Source: Methanobacterium_C sp963845285 (GTDB lineage: Archaea > Methanobacteriota > Methanobacteria > Methanobacteriales > Methanobacteriaceae). Taken from it: DNA of 64,000 nucleotides. The stretch's first letter is position 1, and every line of letters begins with the position of its first letter. A program made the position numbers and the translations under genes. The DNA lies in NCBI GenBank assembly GCA_963845285.1, contig CAWJRO010000009.1:1-64000 (forward strand), in the 5' to 3' direction. Shown here piece by piece: positions 9,854 through 21,354 of the stretch. Under the pieces are notes generated by a model. It did no database searches. It worked only from the letters and a program-made list of their open reading frames with translations, and was not told the origin of the DNA.

Positions 9854-10495
9854 TTAACTGCCTTTCAACGTCCTCCATGCACTCAACAGTTCAGATAATC
9901 CCAGATTTGTGATATGTGATTTCTGACCAAATACTGTGAAATCACCCTTCTTAACAGCCTCATGAATATCTTCAGATTCTGTTATAACCCCTCCATTGCC
10001 TATTTCACTTAAAAAATGGGCATCACTTCCTGCAATTATCTTGAGATTGTTTGTCCTTGCAAACTCTGCTGCTTTTTCATTGTATCGATTTAACATGCAC
10101 CTTGAGTTAAAAACTTCCATATTGTCTATTAACTTAGTTTCATCTTCACTTGGATAAAGGGCTTTACCTCTTAGCCTGTCAAATGGGTGTGGCACAACAA
10201 CAATCCCGTTTTGATTCCTGATTTCATCCACAACCTCATGGAAAACTTTTGATCTTATTTCATCACATAAAAAGAGACCTATTACCTCCCCACGGTCAGT
10301 TTTTATTTCAGAGCCAACAACAACTTTGAATTCGTCTGTTTCATATTTTTTGGCTTCAATTCCACCTTTTATGGTGTTGTGGTCTGTAATTGCAATTCCC
10401 GAAAGGCCCCTTTTTACTGCAGTTTTCACTATCTTTTTAGGGTCGGGAAAACCGTCTGATGAATATTTTGAGTGGGAATGGAAGTCGTACTTCAT
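9854..10495 (-). CDS. PHP-domain phosphoesterase
   Basis: 213 residues of the PHP metal-dependent phosphoesterase family. Visible metal-site motifs are HSHSKYSSDG near the N-terminus, ITDHNT around residue 37, VVVPHPFDR in the middle and IAGSDAHF near residue 158. Such proteins hydrolyse small phosphate esters or 3',5'-nucleoside bisphosphates, and the exact substrate cannot be told from sequence. It lacks the polymerase or histidinol-phosphatase extensions of larger PHP proteins. An AAGGA site precedes ATG 10495. The gene stands between sepCysS and gapdh on the same strand, with gaps that suggest separate transcription. Confidence 0.8.
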   Translation of the reverse strand: MKYDFHSHSKYSSDGFPDPKKIVKTAVKRGLSGIAITDHNTIKGGIEAKKYETDEFKVVVGSEIKTDRGEVIGLFLCDEIRSKVFHEVVDEIRNQNGIVVVPHPFDRLRGKALYPSEDETKLIDNMEVFNSRCMLNRYNEKAAEFARTNNLKIIAGSDAHFLSEIGNGGVITESEDIHEAVKKGDFTVFGQKSHITNLGLSELLSAWRTLKGS

Positions 10496-10580
10496 GTTTA
10501 TATCCTTAAATGTGCCGGTAATTTGAAATTAAATAAAAATATGAAATTTCAAATAAAAAATGGATGAAATAGGGGTGGAA

Positions 10581-11597
10581 TTATCCAATTATTCCCATAG
10601 CTTTATTGGTTTTTGATATGGATTTGGCGGGATCCTCTTCAATTTCCAGCATTGCCCTTATTGCATCAACGTTTTCAGGAACAACATCAGATTCCTGGTG
10701 AACTGCTTGCATATAATAGAGTTCGTCGTCTACAACATTTATTGATTCTTTCCACACTGCGATTTCGAATAAATCTCCTCTTGGCCTTCCAAGGTCTTTT
10801 GCATATTCCATTATCTGGGCTGTTGAACCTAAACCCTTTGAAGCTTCTACAAGAAGAACCCTTGGGGTCTTTTCTAACTTATCAATCACATCATCAACAC
10901 TCACTGAATTTTCAAGTTCAACCATAAGGTTGTGCTGGTGCATTAAAGTTGTTGGAACCAGCAATGCCATGGTTGTTATGTTCAGACCATTCATAACGGT
11001 CTGCACATCAGGGCCGTGGTGTGACGGTACAGTTGGTGGGTTAGGAACTATTGCATTTATTGGGCCTTTTTTAACCTGTGCTGGGTCTGCTCCACGTCTC
11101 ACCATAACAGCTCTGACCTTTTTTATTCCTGCAAGGTCGTTTATTGGGTTTAAAGTTCTACAAAGACCTGTGGTGTTACAGGACACCACCCTGACGTAAT
11201 CTGCTCCAATTGAATCCTTGAAGTTGGCGAATGAGTTGAATGACTTGCCTATCTGGTCGTGTTTTTCCCCGCCCTGGAATGTAGATTTTATTCCAAGTTT
11301 TTTGTAGGTTTCCATGTTCTTTGCACCGATACCTTCAGGGGTTGCGTCAACTATAACATCCACTTTATCATAAAAATCTTCAATTGTGCCGCTTACTTTG
11401 ATACCTGCCTCTTCAAACAGCTCTTCCCTTTCAGGAACGCTAATGTAAAGTGGGTAACCTTTTTCAACAGCCATCTTTGACTCGAAGTCAGGTGTACGCT
11501 TGGTAACCCCTGCAAGTTTCATGTCATCCTGGGCAGCAACTGCGTCTGCAACTCTTTTACCTATGGTACCGTATCCGTTTATTCCAACAGCTTTCAT
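10581..11597 (-). CDS. gap: Archaeal (type II) glyceraldehyde-3-phosphate dehydrogenase
   Basis: 338 residues. Interconverts glyceraldehyde-3-phosphate and 1,3-bisphosphoglycerate with NAD(P); in methanogens it works mainly in gluconeogenesis. The N-terminal nucleotide-binding motif is VGINGYGTIGKRVADAV. The catalytic cysteine is about C140 in VVSCNTTGLCR, followed by the archaeal-type RRGADPAQVKKGPINAIVP. The length is typical. A GGAGG site lies five bases upstream of ATG 11597. The upstream region is shared divergently with the integrase gene and contains two TATA-like boxes. Confidence 0.95.
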   Translation of the reverse strand: MKAVGINGYGTIGKRVADAVAAQDDMKLAGVTKRTPDFESKMAVEKGYPLYISVPEREELFEEAGIKVSGTIEDFYDKVDVIVDATPEGIGAKNMETYKKLGIKSTFQGGEKHDQIGKSFNSFANFKDSIGADYVRVVSCNTTGLCRTLNPINDLAGIKKVRAVMVRRGADPAQVKKGPINAIVPNPPTVPSHHGPDVQTVMNGLNITTMALLVPTTLMHQHNLMVELENSVSVDDVIDKLEKTPRVLLVEASKGLGSTAQIMEYAKDLGRPRGDLFEIAVWKESINVVDDELYYMQAVHQESDVVPENVDAIRAMLEIEEDPAKSISKTNKAMGIIG

Positions 11598-11732
11598 AAT
11601 TAACCTCCATTATCCCTTATTGTGCGTATATAATTGGTATTAGATACTCGCACGTATATATAAAATTCTCAAATGCTCTTTGACTCTGGTTATATATATG
11701 CCTCTAACATTTAAAAAAGGGGCGGTAAGTCC
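11598..11732. promoter_or_regulatory. Divergent promoter region gap / integrase
   Basis: TATATATAAAA-type sequence at 11655-11665 (minus-strand promoter for gap) and TTATATATATG near 11690-11700 (plus-strand promoter for the integrase) lie back to back. A second TATA-like element, GCGTATATAA, lies near 11627 and is closer to gap. The distal box gives a leader that includes the GGAGG site, so it is the better candidate for gap. Confidence 0.45.
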
Positions 11733-12863
11733 ATGGATGAAAAAGATAAAATACTACTCAAAAACTGGTTTATAAAGGAGAACTATAGCGAAACAAGGCA
11801 AATAATGTATGAACACGCTTTAAAAATGTACAGTACCCTCTTAAAAAAGACAATCACAGAATTATTCAATGAAGCCGATGTTGAAGAGGAATCAAATATA
11901 AGGCTCAAAAAAAGGAAATATCAAGGATATATTTTACAGTTCAAAGAATATCTTAAAAATTTGGGCAAATCAAAAAATACAATGAACTTATATATTTCAG
12001 TTATACTCTCATTTTATAATTCAAATGATATACTCCCTCCAAAGATTAATCTTCCTGGAGGAGATATTGGACTTGAAAAAAATTATGGCAGATTAATCAC
12101 TAAAAAAGAGATTAAACAACTTATAGATGTTTCAAGCACAAGGGACACAGCGATAATATATACTATGGCATTATCTGGTATGAGTCAAAATGAAATTAGA
12201 AATTTGACAATAAGAAAGTTTGTGGAATCCGCAGGAAATGCAATAAAACAGGAAATAAAGAGTTTAAATGAATTATTTAAACATGATGAAGAACTTATCA
12301 AAGACACGGTTATAACTCTTGAAATTACCCGACAGAAAGTTAATCGCCGTTACTATACATTCATACCTCCAGAGGCCATAAAAGCAATTATTGTTTATCT
12401 CCGTGAACGTTGTAACCATCGTGATAAACGAATACATCCTAAAAGACTTAATGATTCATTATTTGTTGTGAATAAAGGTCCATTTATGGGGAAACAAATA
12501 ACTGCCGCAGCAATTACTGGGCTATATCAAGGTTGTGGGAAAAGATCAGGATTTGAACATGAAGATGGTTCATATAGAACCTGGAGGAGTCATGGAATGC
12601 GAAAATATTTCATGTCAACAATCATTAACAAAACCCATAATTATGACCTTGCAAATTATTTGGTAGGGCACACCATATCTGCAACTGAGAGACCTTACTG
12701 GTTTGCAGATCCTAAAGAACTTAAAAAGGAGTATTTGAAAGTTTTACCTTACCTTTCCCTGGATGGTGCGGAGGTTAAAGAAATTAAAACTGAAGAAATT
12801 AAAAAATATGAAACTGCCATGGAAGAGTTTGAAGATATGAAAAAAGATATGGAAGATTATTAG
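11733..12863 (+). CDS. Archaeal tyrosine recombinase/integrase, probably frameshifted near the C-terminus
   Basis: 376 residues. The N-terminal SAM-like core-binding region (FKEYLKNLGKSKNTMNLYIS) is followed by the catalytic domain. Box II reads SHGMRKYF (H-x-x-R), then VGHTISATERPYW with Tyr at the expected spacing, then WFADPKELKKEYLKVLPYLS as in methanogen phage integrases. Box I reads SGMSQNEIRNL and has no Arg at the usual place, so activity is uncertain. The frame ends MKKDMEDY at 12863. The next frame reads KIIREFAPLIKVFM and EDEEIQKRVEKRLNEK to a stop at 12943-12945, a plausible lost C-terminal helix. No att site, tRNA or phage gene is visible nearby, so it is a solitary relic or domesticated recombinase. 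Confidence 0.8.
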   Translation: MDEKDKILLKNWFIKENYSETRQIMYEHALKMYSTLLKKTITELFNEADVEEESNIRLKKRKYQGYILQFKEYLKNLGKSKNTMNLYISVILSFYNSNDILPPKINLPGGDIGLEKNYGRLITKKEIKQLIDVSSTRDTAIIYTMALSGMSQNEIRNLTIRKFVESAGNAIKQEIKSLNELFKHDEELIKDTVITLEITRQKVNRRYYTFIPPEAIKAIIVYLRERCNHRDKRIHPKRLNDSLFVVNKGPFMGKQITAAAITGLYQGCGKRSGFEHEDGSYRTWRSHGMRKYFMSTIINKTHNYDLANYLVGHTISATERPYWFADPKELKKEYLKVLPYLSLDGAEVKEIKTEEIKKYETAMEEFEDMKKDMEDY

Positions 12864-13009
12864 GGAGTTTGCACCATTGATAAAGGTTTTCATGGAAGAT
12901 GAAGAGATTCAGAAGCGTGTTGAAAAGCGTTTGAATGAAAAATAGGGATGTGTTTATTTTACTTTAAAGTTTTTTAAAAATCCTTTTTTTGACTTAATAA
13001 TTACAGTAG

Positions 13010-13049
13010 TTTTAAAAAAAATAAAAAAATAAAAAATGGGTTTTTTTGT
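13010..13049 (-). terminator. Oligo-T terminator after adhesin 1
   Basis: Just beyond the adhesin stop, the minus strand carries runs of T (T6, T7 and a longer T tract) in an A/T-only context. Archaeal RNA polymerase terminates at such U-tracts. An almost identical block follows the second adhesin gene, so it was duplicated with the gene. Confidence 0.5.
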
Positions 13050-16000
13050 TTATTGTTTTCTTCTTGGTAGCATTCCACTGAATATGGCTAAGATTGCTAG
13101 TGCTAATCCTGCTAGTGGCATACCTGTATTTTGCATTGCTACGGTTTGTGTTGCTGCGTTTACTGTGTTTGTAGTGTTGTTTCCTGTGTTGTTTTCAGTT
13201 GGATTGTTGTTGTTTGGTTTTTGTACGTTGACTGTAAATGGTGTTGGTGGGTTTGTGTTCTGGTTGAATGTTTCTGAGGTTATTGTTGGTGTGATGGTGT
13301 AGTTTCCTGTGGATAATGGTGTAACTGTGATATTGAGATATGGATCCCCCACAGGAATATTACCCAAAGTCCAGGTTAACATTCTAGTGGTTGCGTTATA
13401 TGTCCATTTTCCACTATCAACACTGGCAGTGACAAAATCTAACCCATCTGGTATTTTGACTGATACTATAACATTATCTGCATTATCAGGTCCACTGTTA
13501 CCCAGTTTGTAAGTAATTATAGATGTGTCACCCACATTTGGATTACTGTTCGATATTGTAACATTCAAATACAAATATGCGTATGGAGTCACTGTTAATG
13601 TTCCATTATTTCCTGAACTCAAATAATTACCATTTCCATTATAAACTGCTGTTACAATGTAATTACCCATATTGGATGATTTGTAATTTAATGTGGCAAT
13701 TCCATTGTTGTCTGTGGTTGCACTACCTATATTATTTCCATTCACACTGAAATTAACAGTTTGACCAACTAATGGGCTGCCATTTGCATCAGTTAATGTA
13801 GCAGTTAGGTTTGTAGACTGATTATGTAAACCAGTCACATTACCAACGGTTATATTTGTCTGTAATGGGTTGACTGTTAATAATCCAATTCCATTTGAAC
13901 CAACATAATTTGTGGTTGCCTGATAATTGGCTGTTACTGTGTAACTACCTGCATTGGATGATTTGTAATTTAATGTGGCAATTCCATTGTTGTCTGTGGT
14001 TGCACTACCTATATTATCTCCATTCACACTGAATGTTATGGTTTGACCACTTATTGGTTTGCTGTTTGCGTCAGTTAGTGTGGCATTGAGTGTTGTTGTT
14101 TGATTGTAGTTAATAGTTCCATTACCAACGGTTATATTTGTCTGTAATGGGTTGACTGTTAATAATCCAATTCCATTTGAACCAACATAATTTGTGGTTG
14201 CCTGATAATTGGCTGTTACTGTGTAACTACCTGCATTGGATGATTTGTAATTTAATGTGGCAATTCCATTGTTGTCTGTGGTTGCACTACCTATATTATC
14301 TCCATTCACACTGAATGTTATGGTTTGACCACTTATTGGTTTGCTGTTTGCGTCAGTTAGTGTGGCATTGAGTGTTGTTGTTTGATTGTAGTTAATAGTT
14401 CCATTACCAACGGTTATATTTGTCTGTAATGGGTTGACTGTTAATAATCCAATTCCATTTGAACCAACATAATTTGTGGTTGCCTGATAATTGGCTGTTA
14501 CTGTGTAACTACCTGCATTGGATGATTTGTAATTTAATGTGGCAATTCCATTGTTGTCTGTGGTTGCACTACCTATATTATCTCCATTCACACTGAATGT
14601 TATGGTTTGACCAACTAATGGGCTGCCATTTGCATCAGTTAGTGTGGCATTGAGTGTTGTTGTTTGATTGTAGTTAATAGTTCCATTACCCACTGTAATG
14701 GTAGTGGCTAAAGGTATTAAAACTTCTGTTGAAACTGTTTGGTAATCAACTGTTGTTATAATATTCTCTGTACCTGTGCTTGTTGATGTGAATTTTGTTG
14801 TGGCTTTGCCGTTTTTTAATGTGGTTGATATTGTGTTTAAACTGCCTAGACCGGTATTTGATAGGTTGAAGGTTATTGGAGTTCCATCTGGCACATGACC
14901 ATTAACAGGATTATAATAGTTACCTTTATTGTCATGGAGTAAATCAACAGTTACAGTTGAATTACCACCATTAGAAATACTTGTAGGATTTGCAGTAATA
15001 TTCAAAACCAACCAAGAAGCCACATTAACATTACCACTCACATAAACTGAGGGATCACTGTTTGAACCCCACCAATTAAGCGTAGCATCCACAGTACCGT
15101 CTCTGCTGTATATTTGATTGGTATTTGGACTATTTCCAACAATTCTATTAAAATGAACAACACCTGAACCACCAGAATTGTAGATTGCTCCACCACTAAT
15201 GATTGCGGTGTTTTTGTTGAGTGTGCTCTTGGTAACTGTTAAAGTACCACCCTTATTGTAGATTGCCCCACCATAACCCGTGTCTGCTCCACCATTATTG
15301 GTTGCGGTGTTGTCTGTGAGTGTGCTGTTGGTAACTGTTAAAGTACCATGATCATTGTAGATTGCTCCACCGCCCCATATTGCGGTGTTGTCTGTGAGTG
15401 TGCTGTTGGTAACTGTTAAAGTACCATGATCATTGTAGATTGCCCCACCCCATATTGCGGTGTTGTCTGTGAGTGTGCTGTTGGTTATTGTTAAAGTACC
15501 ATGATCATTGTAGATTGCTCCACCATCATAGTATGCGGTGTTGTTGTTGAGTGTGCTGTTGGTTATTGTTAAAGTACCACCACTATCGATTGCCCCACCA
15601 CTATCTTTTGCAGTGTTGCCTGTGAGTGTGCTGTTAGTAACTGTTAAAGTACCCTGATCATTGCAGATTGCCCCACCACTATCTTTTGCAGTGTTGCCTG
15701 TGAGTGTGCTGTTAGTAACTGTTAAAGTACCATCACTGTAGATTGCCCCACCACTATCTTTTGCAGTGTTGCCTGTGAGTGTGCTGTTGGTTATTGTTAA
15801 AGTACCATCACTGTAGATTGCTCCACCATTATTGGTTGCGGTGTTTTTGTTGAGTGTGCTGTTGGTAAATGTTAAAGTACCCAGATAATTGAAGATTGCC
15901 CCACCATCATAGTATGCGGTGTTGTCTGTGAGTGTGCTGTTAGTAACAGTAACTTTTAAAGTAACTTTTAAATTATCGTTACTATTGAAGATTGCTCCAC

Positions 16001-16814
16001 CAAAATATGCGGTGTTGCCTGTGAGTGTGCTGTTAGTAACTGTTACAGTACCATCATTTGTTACAGTACCATCATTAAAGATTACCCCACCATCATAGTA
16101 TGCGGTGTTGTCTGTGAGTGTGCTGTTAGTAACTGTTACAGTACCATCATTATTGTAGATTGCTCCACCATTTGTTGCTTTGTTGCCTGTGAGTGTGCTG
16201 TTGGTAACTGTTAAAGTACCATCAGAATTGTAGATTGCCCCACCATCGTATGCGGTGTTTTTGTTGAGTGTGCTGTTGGTAACTGTTAAAGTACCATGAT
16301 CATTGTAGATTGCCCCACCATAACCATGGGGTGCGTTGTTGTCTGTGAGTGTGCTGTTGGTTATTGTTAGAGTACCACGATTTAAGATTGTTCCACCCTC
16401 ATCTGCGGTTCTGTTTGTGAGTGTTAATTGGGTTATGGTGACTGTTATTCCATTTTGGATGTTGAATATCCAGTTGGTATGGTTTCCGTTTATTATGGTT
16501 CCTTGTTGGCTTTGTCCTGTGATGTTCATGTTTTTAGTGATTGTGAGGTTTGTATTTCCGGTTCCACTGTAGGTTCCATCTGCAATGTGTACTGTTCCGT
16601 TTTCGTTTACACTGTTTATTCCTTGGCCTATTGTCTGGTATGGATGATCTATTGTTCCGGTGTTGGAGTCGTTTCCTCCTGTTGCGTTAACATAAACTGT
16701 TGACGCTGCACTAGCACTTGATACAGAAATCAGAACAACAAAAAGGCATAATAAAACCATTATTAACGTTTTGTTGGTTTTTGCTTGCTTTGTGATATTT
16801 TTCACCTCCTTCAT
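13050..16814 (-). CDS. Adhesin-like surface protein with beta-helix and Ig-like repeats
   Basis: 1254 residues, predicted to be secreted. The N-terminus has a signal sequence (TLIMVLLCLFVVLISVSSASA). Residues about 40-560 form a right-handed beta-helix of some 20 repeats like GGAIYNDGTLTVTNSTLTGN (pectin-lyase fold). Four Ig-like domains of about 94 residues follow (NITVGNGTINYNQTTTLNAT, then TFSVNGDNIGSATTDNNGIA), three nearly identical. A DUF11-type domain precedes a C-terminal membrane anchor (AGLALAILAIFSGMLPRRKQ). Methanobacteriales use such proteins for surface attachment. ATG 16814 precedes a GGAGGTGA that normally serves a start eight bases further on. There the paralogue has ATG but this gene has ACA, so initiation here is uncertain. 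Confidence 0.85.
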   Translation of the reverse strand: MKEVKNITKQAKTNKTLIMVLLCLFVVLISVSSASAASTVYVNATGGNDSNTGTIDHPYQTIGQGINSVNENGTVHIADGTYSGTGNTNLTITKNMNITGQSQQGTIINGNHTNWIFNIQNGITVTITQLTLTNRTADEGGTILNRGTLTITNSTLTDNNAPHGYGGAIYNDHGTLTVTNSTLNKNTAYDGGAIYNSDGTLTVTNSTLTGNKATNGGAIYNNDGTVTVTNSTLTDNTAYYDGGVIFNDGTVTNDGTVTVTNSTLTGNTAYFGGAIFNSNDNLKVTLKVTVTNSTLTDNTAYYDGGAIFNYLGTLTFTNSTLNKNTATNNGGAIYSDGTLTITNSTLTGNTAKDSGGAIYSDGTLTVTNSTLTGNTAKDSGGAICNDQGTLTVTNSTLTGNTAKDSGGAIDSGGTLTITNSTLNNNTAYYDGGAIYNDHGTLTITNSTLTDNTAIWGGAIYNDHGTLTVTNSTLTDNTAIWGGGAIYNDHGTLTVTNSTLTDNTATNNGGADTGYGGAIYNKGGTLTVTKSTLNKNTAIISGGAIYNSGGSGVVHFNRIVGNSPNTNQIYSRDGTVDATLNWWGSNSDPSVYVSGNVNVASWLVLNITANPTSISNGGNSTVTVDLLHDNKGNYYNPVNGHVPDGTPITFNLSNTGLGSLNTISTTLKNGKATTKFTSTSTGTENIITTVDYQTVSTEVLIPLATTITVGNGTINYNQTTTLNATLTDANGSPLVGQTITFSVNGDNIGSATTDNNGIATLNYKSSNAGSYTVTANYQATTNYVGSNGIGLLTVNPLQTNITVGNGTINYNQTTTLNATLTDANSKPISGQTITFSVNGDNIGSATTDNNGIATLNYKSSNAGSYTVTANYQATTNYVGSNGIGLLTVNPLQTNITVGNGTINYNQTTTLNATLTDANSKPISGQTITFSVNGDNIGSATTDNNGIATLNYKSSNAGSYTVTANYQATTNYVGSNGIGLLTVNPLQTNITVGNVTGLHNQSTNLTATLTDANGSPLVGQTVNFSVNGNNIGSATTDNNGIATLNYKSSNMGNYIVTAVYNGNGNYLSSGNNGTLTVTPYAYLYLNVTISNSNPNVGDTSIITYKLGNSGPDNADNVIVSVKIPDGLDFVTASVDSGKWTYNATTRMLTWTLGNIPVGDPYLNITVTPLSTGNYTITPTITSETFNQNTNPPTPFTVNVQKPNNNNPTENNTGNNTTNTVNAATQTVAMQNTGMPLAGLALAILAIFSGMLPRRKQ
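13850..14700 (-). repeat. Three tandem 282-bp repeats inside adhesin 1
   Basis: The DNA coding the Ig-like domains repeats with a 282-bp period (94 codons): the same junction sequence begins at 13861, 14143 and 14425. The copies look almost identical at DNA level, with differences mostly near the outer edges. Near-identity implies recent unequal crossing-over or gene conversion and makes the locus prone to length change and assembly collapse. Confidence 0.85.
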
Positions 16815-16870
16815 ACTTTATTACAAGCAATTAACCATGGGCAAGATGTATATAAATAGTTTCTTAAATA
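16815..16870 (-). promoter_or_regulatory. Promoter of adhesin 1
   Basis: On the minus strand a TTTATATA box (16849-16856) lies about 35-40 bases upstream of ATG 16814, giving a short leader. The same block is conserved upstream of the second adhesin (19575-19620, with TTTATGTACA in place of the TATA core), so both genes carry a duplicated promoter that has diverged in its TATA box. Confidence 0.55.
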
Positions 16871-17027
16871 TAATCTGAAATAACAGTGTTATACACAATT
16901 TTAGCTCATAAAACAAAACAAAAAAATGGGATGGACATGTTAGTCCCTCTTTCAACTGTTAAACAAATCAATTATAAAAAAGATAAATAAAATCTCATTC
17001 TTAAAAATCGGATCCCTACATTTACTA

Positions 17028-17069
17028 TTTTTTTAAAAAAATAAAAAATAAAAAATGGGTTTTTTTTGT
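17028..17069 (-). terminator. Oligo-T terminator after adhesin 2
   Basis: On the minus strand, T-runs separated by single A bases follow the stop of adhesin 2, nearly identical to the block after adhesin 1. They probably act as a U-tract terminator. Confidence 0.5.
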
Positions 17070-19541
<2,472 letters not shown>

Positions 19542-19842
19542 GATATTTTTCACCTCCTTCATACTTTATTACAATCAATTAATCATGGGCAAGATGTACA
19601 TAAATAATTTTCTAAATATAATCTGAAATAACAGTTTTACAGGTAATTTTAACCCATAAAACAGAATAAAAACTAAAATATAAATCATCTCTGGTTTTAG
19701 CCATTTGAATAGGGGGAGAGTGAAAAATAGGATGGAATGTTAATTTTTCTTTCAACTGTTAATAAATTATAAAATAAATAAGATAAAATCACTCTTTGGG
19801 ACTATAAACCATTCTTAAATTAGTTTTAGTAAACAGGAAAAA

Positions 19843-20800
19843 AATGAGGGTTTAAAAAGTTTTACCTCTGAAACTAAGTAAACATATTCTTAAAATCCCT
19901 CATTCTTCCTATTTGGAGAGCATATACCAGATGGATTTCTTAGCATAATTCTTCATTTCAACTTTTTGTTTAAGTTGATAATAAATGTTTAGCAAATACA
20001 GAAAAAGGAGTATTATTCTAATTTAGAGTGAGGGGAGTAGGAGATTTCCCCTCACATCAACGAAGTTTTCGGTTTGAAATGCTTGCACTTATTATTATGT
20101 AATACCAATTATATAAAAATTATGTTTTATGGATATGGAAAAAATAGTAATGAGTTATTTTAAGTTTAAAATGAGGATGAAAGGAAGTTCACAGTATTAA
20201 TAAGCTTTTATATTCATGTAACATGTTTTTTTAGATAAAAAGGGCGGAAAAGAGTTGCTATTATGATTTTGAAGTGGGGGATAGGTGAAATTTCCCCCAA
20301 CACATTTCCCCCACAAATTAATCCATCTTCACAAACGGACCAATTACATCCTTTGCATACATGTAATATATAATTTATGATTAACTTCAAGATTTGTCTG
20401 AAAAAACTGTTTTACACTTGAAATTTACCTTTAAAATTAAAAATAAACCCATAATAAATAGGATAATGGGGGAAGAAAGAGTTAATATTATGGAAGGATA
20501 AATTCGAGGTGAGCGGGGCTGAAATCCCCCTAAATCAGTCCCACCAAAGAAATAAGCACTTTCAGTATCTACATGATTAATTATATAAAGCTTATGTTAA
20601 TTCTATTTTTTTAGAAAGTAATATCAAAAGAATAAATGTTAATGATTATTATTGACATGAATAACTATAATCTTTACTTCTCAGATGGTCTACCATTATT
20701 CATTTAGTAGATACTCCACTATTATTTATTGTTTAATAAAATAAGAGCGTTAGAATAAGTGAGGATGGGGTACGTCTGGTAACAATCCCCCATCCCCCTG
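19843..20800. repeat. Array of spaced G/C-rich hairpins in gene-poor DNA
   Basis: This gene-poor stretch between adhesin 2 and the AbrB-like gene contains inverted G/C elements at fairly regular spacing: AATGAGGG/CCCTCATT (19843 and 19897), GTGAGGGG/CCCCTCAC (20028-20055, perfect 8-bp stem), GTGGGGG/CCCCCAC (20274-20314), GGGG/CCCC after GAGGTGAGC (20506-20530), and GGATGGGG/CCCCATCC (20763-20795). The last four start about 235-250 bp apart. Their upstream text is also similar (GAGTT..TATTATG..ATTT..GA before the G-run), and an ATTATATAA-like motif follows the first three 60-90 bp downstream. They look like diverged tandem units. I do not recognise them as a known RNA. Confidence 0.5.
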
Positions 20801-20942
20801 ACAACAACCACGGAGGTCGCGTCATGCAATATTATGGTGGCATAACTAATAAGTTTTTTGATCAAAAAGTTAGAATTTACCGAGTGCGTAAAATTACGCA
20901 CTCTATGATAAGTGTAATCTATAGGCGTGCCAACATTGGCAC
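20759..20942 (+). other. Cluster of four inverted repeats with an orphan ribosome binding site
   Basis: Within 185 bases there are four inverted repeats: GGATGGGG/CCCCATCC (20763-20795), TTTTTGATCAAAAA (20855-20868), GAGTGCGTAA-AA-TTACGCACTC (20882-20903, perfect 10-bp arms) and GTGCCAA-CA-TTGGCAC (20927-20942, perfect 7-bp arms). A strong CGGAGGT six bases before ATG 20824 opens a reading frame whose distal half is only antisense to the AbrB-like gene, so it is unlikely to be a real protein. The structure suggests a non-coding RNA, protein-binding sites, or a terminator for the gene ending at 20973. Confidence 0.45.
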
Positions 20943-20972
20943 ATCAGTTAAAAATAGTGAAAAAGTAATTAT

Positions 20973-21167
20973 TTATTCTGATTCTGCATCTGAAGTTTTA
21001 GGCTCTATACAAACTATTATTTTATCATCTTTAATCTCACAGTTCCATTTTAGTTCATCACCATATTTAAGTCCTAACATTTTGGTAATAGACATAGGAA
21101 TTGTGGTTTTGAGGGATTCCTCGGTACTTTTTGCCCTTCCGATTTTTGTTTCAAATGTCATTGTCAT
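20973..21167 (-). CDS. AbrB/SpoVT-type DNA-binding protein
   Basis: 64 residues with the swapped-hairpin signature of AbrB-like proteins: SLKTTIPMSITKMLGLKYGDELKW, then KDDKIIVCIEP. GGAAAGGTT precedes ATG 21167. Such proteins are antitoxins or small transcription factors. No toxin gene (PIN or similar) is adjacent, so a stand-alone regulator is more likely. Perfect inverted repeats lie immediately downstream of the stop and may be its terminator or a target. Confidence 0.75.
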   Translation of the reverse strand: MTMTFETKIGRAKSTEESLKTTIPMSITKMLGLKYGDELKWNCEIKDDKIIVCIEPKTSDAESE

Positions 21168-21354
21168 AACCTTTCCTATTTATTTTGTTATATTTAAATT
21201 TACAAGATCTGTTATTATATAGATACTAGTTTTTGAAGACCATTTAAACAATTAGTAAATGAGATATAAAGATTAAAATAAGGAATGGAATGAATTATAA
21301 GAATTAATCACTAAGATAAAGTCACAAGAACTTGTTCTTGCCTCAAATCTTAAC

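Noticed and set aside
13850..14700. CRISPR-like regular repeats
   Set aside because: The 282-bp units are contiguous coding repeats of Ig-like domains with no spacers.
20824..21222. 132-codon plus-strand frame after a strong CGGAGGT site
   Set aside because: Its distal half is exactly antisense to the well-supported AbrB-like gene and shows no family motif. The site itself is noted as unexplained.
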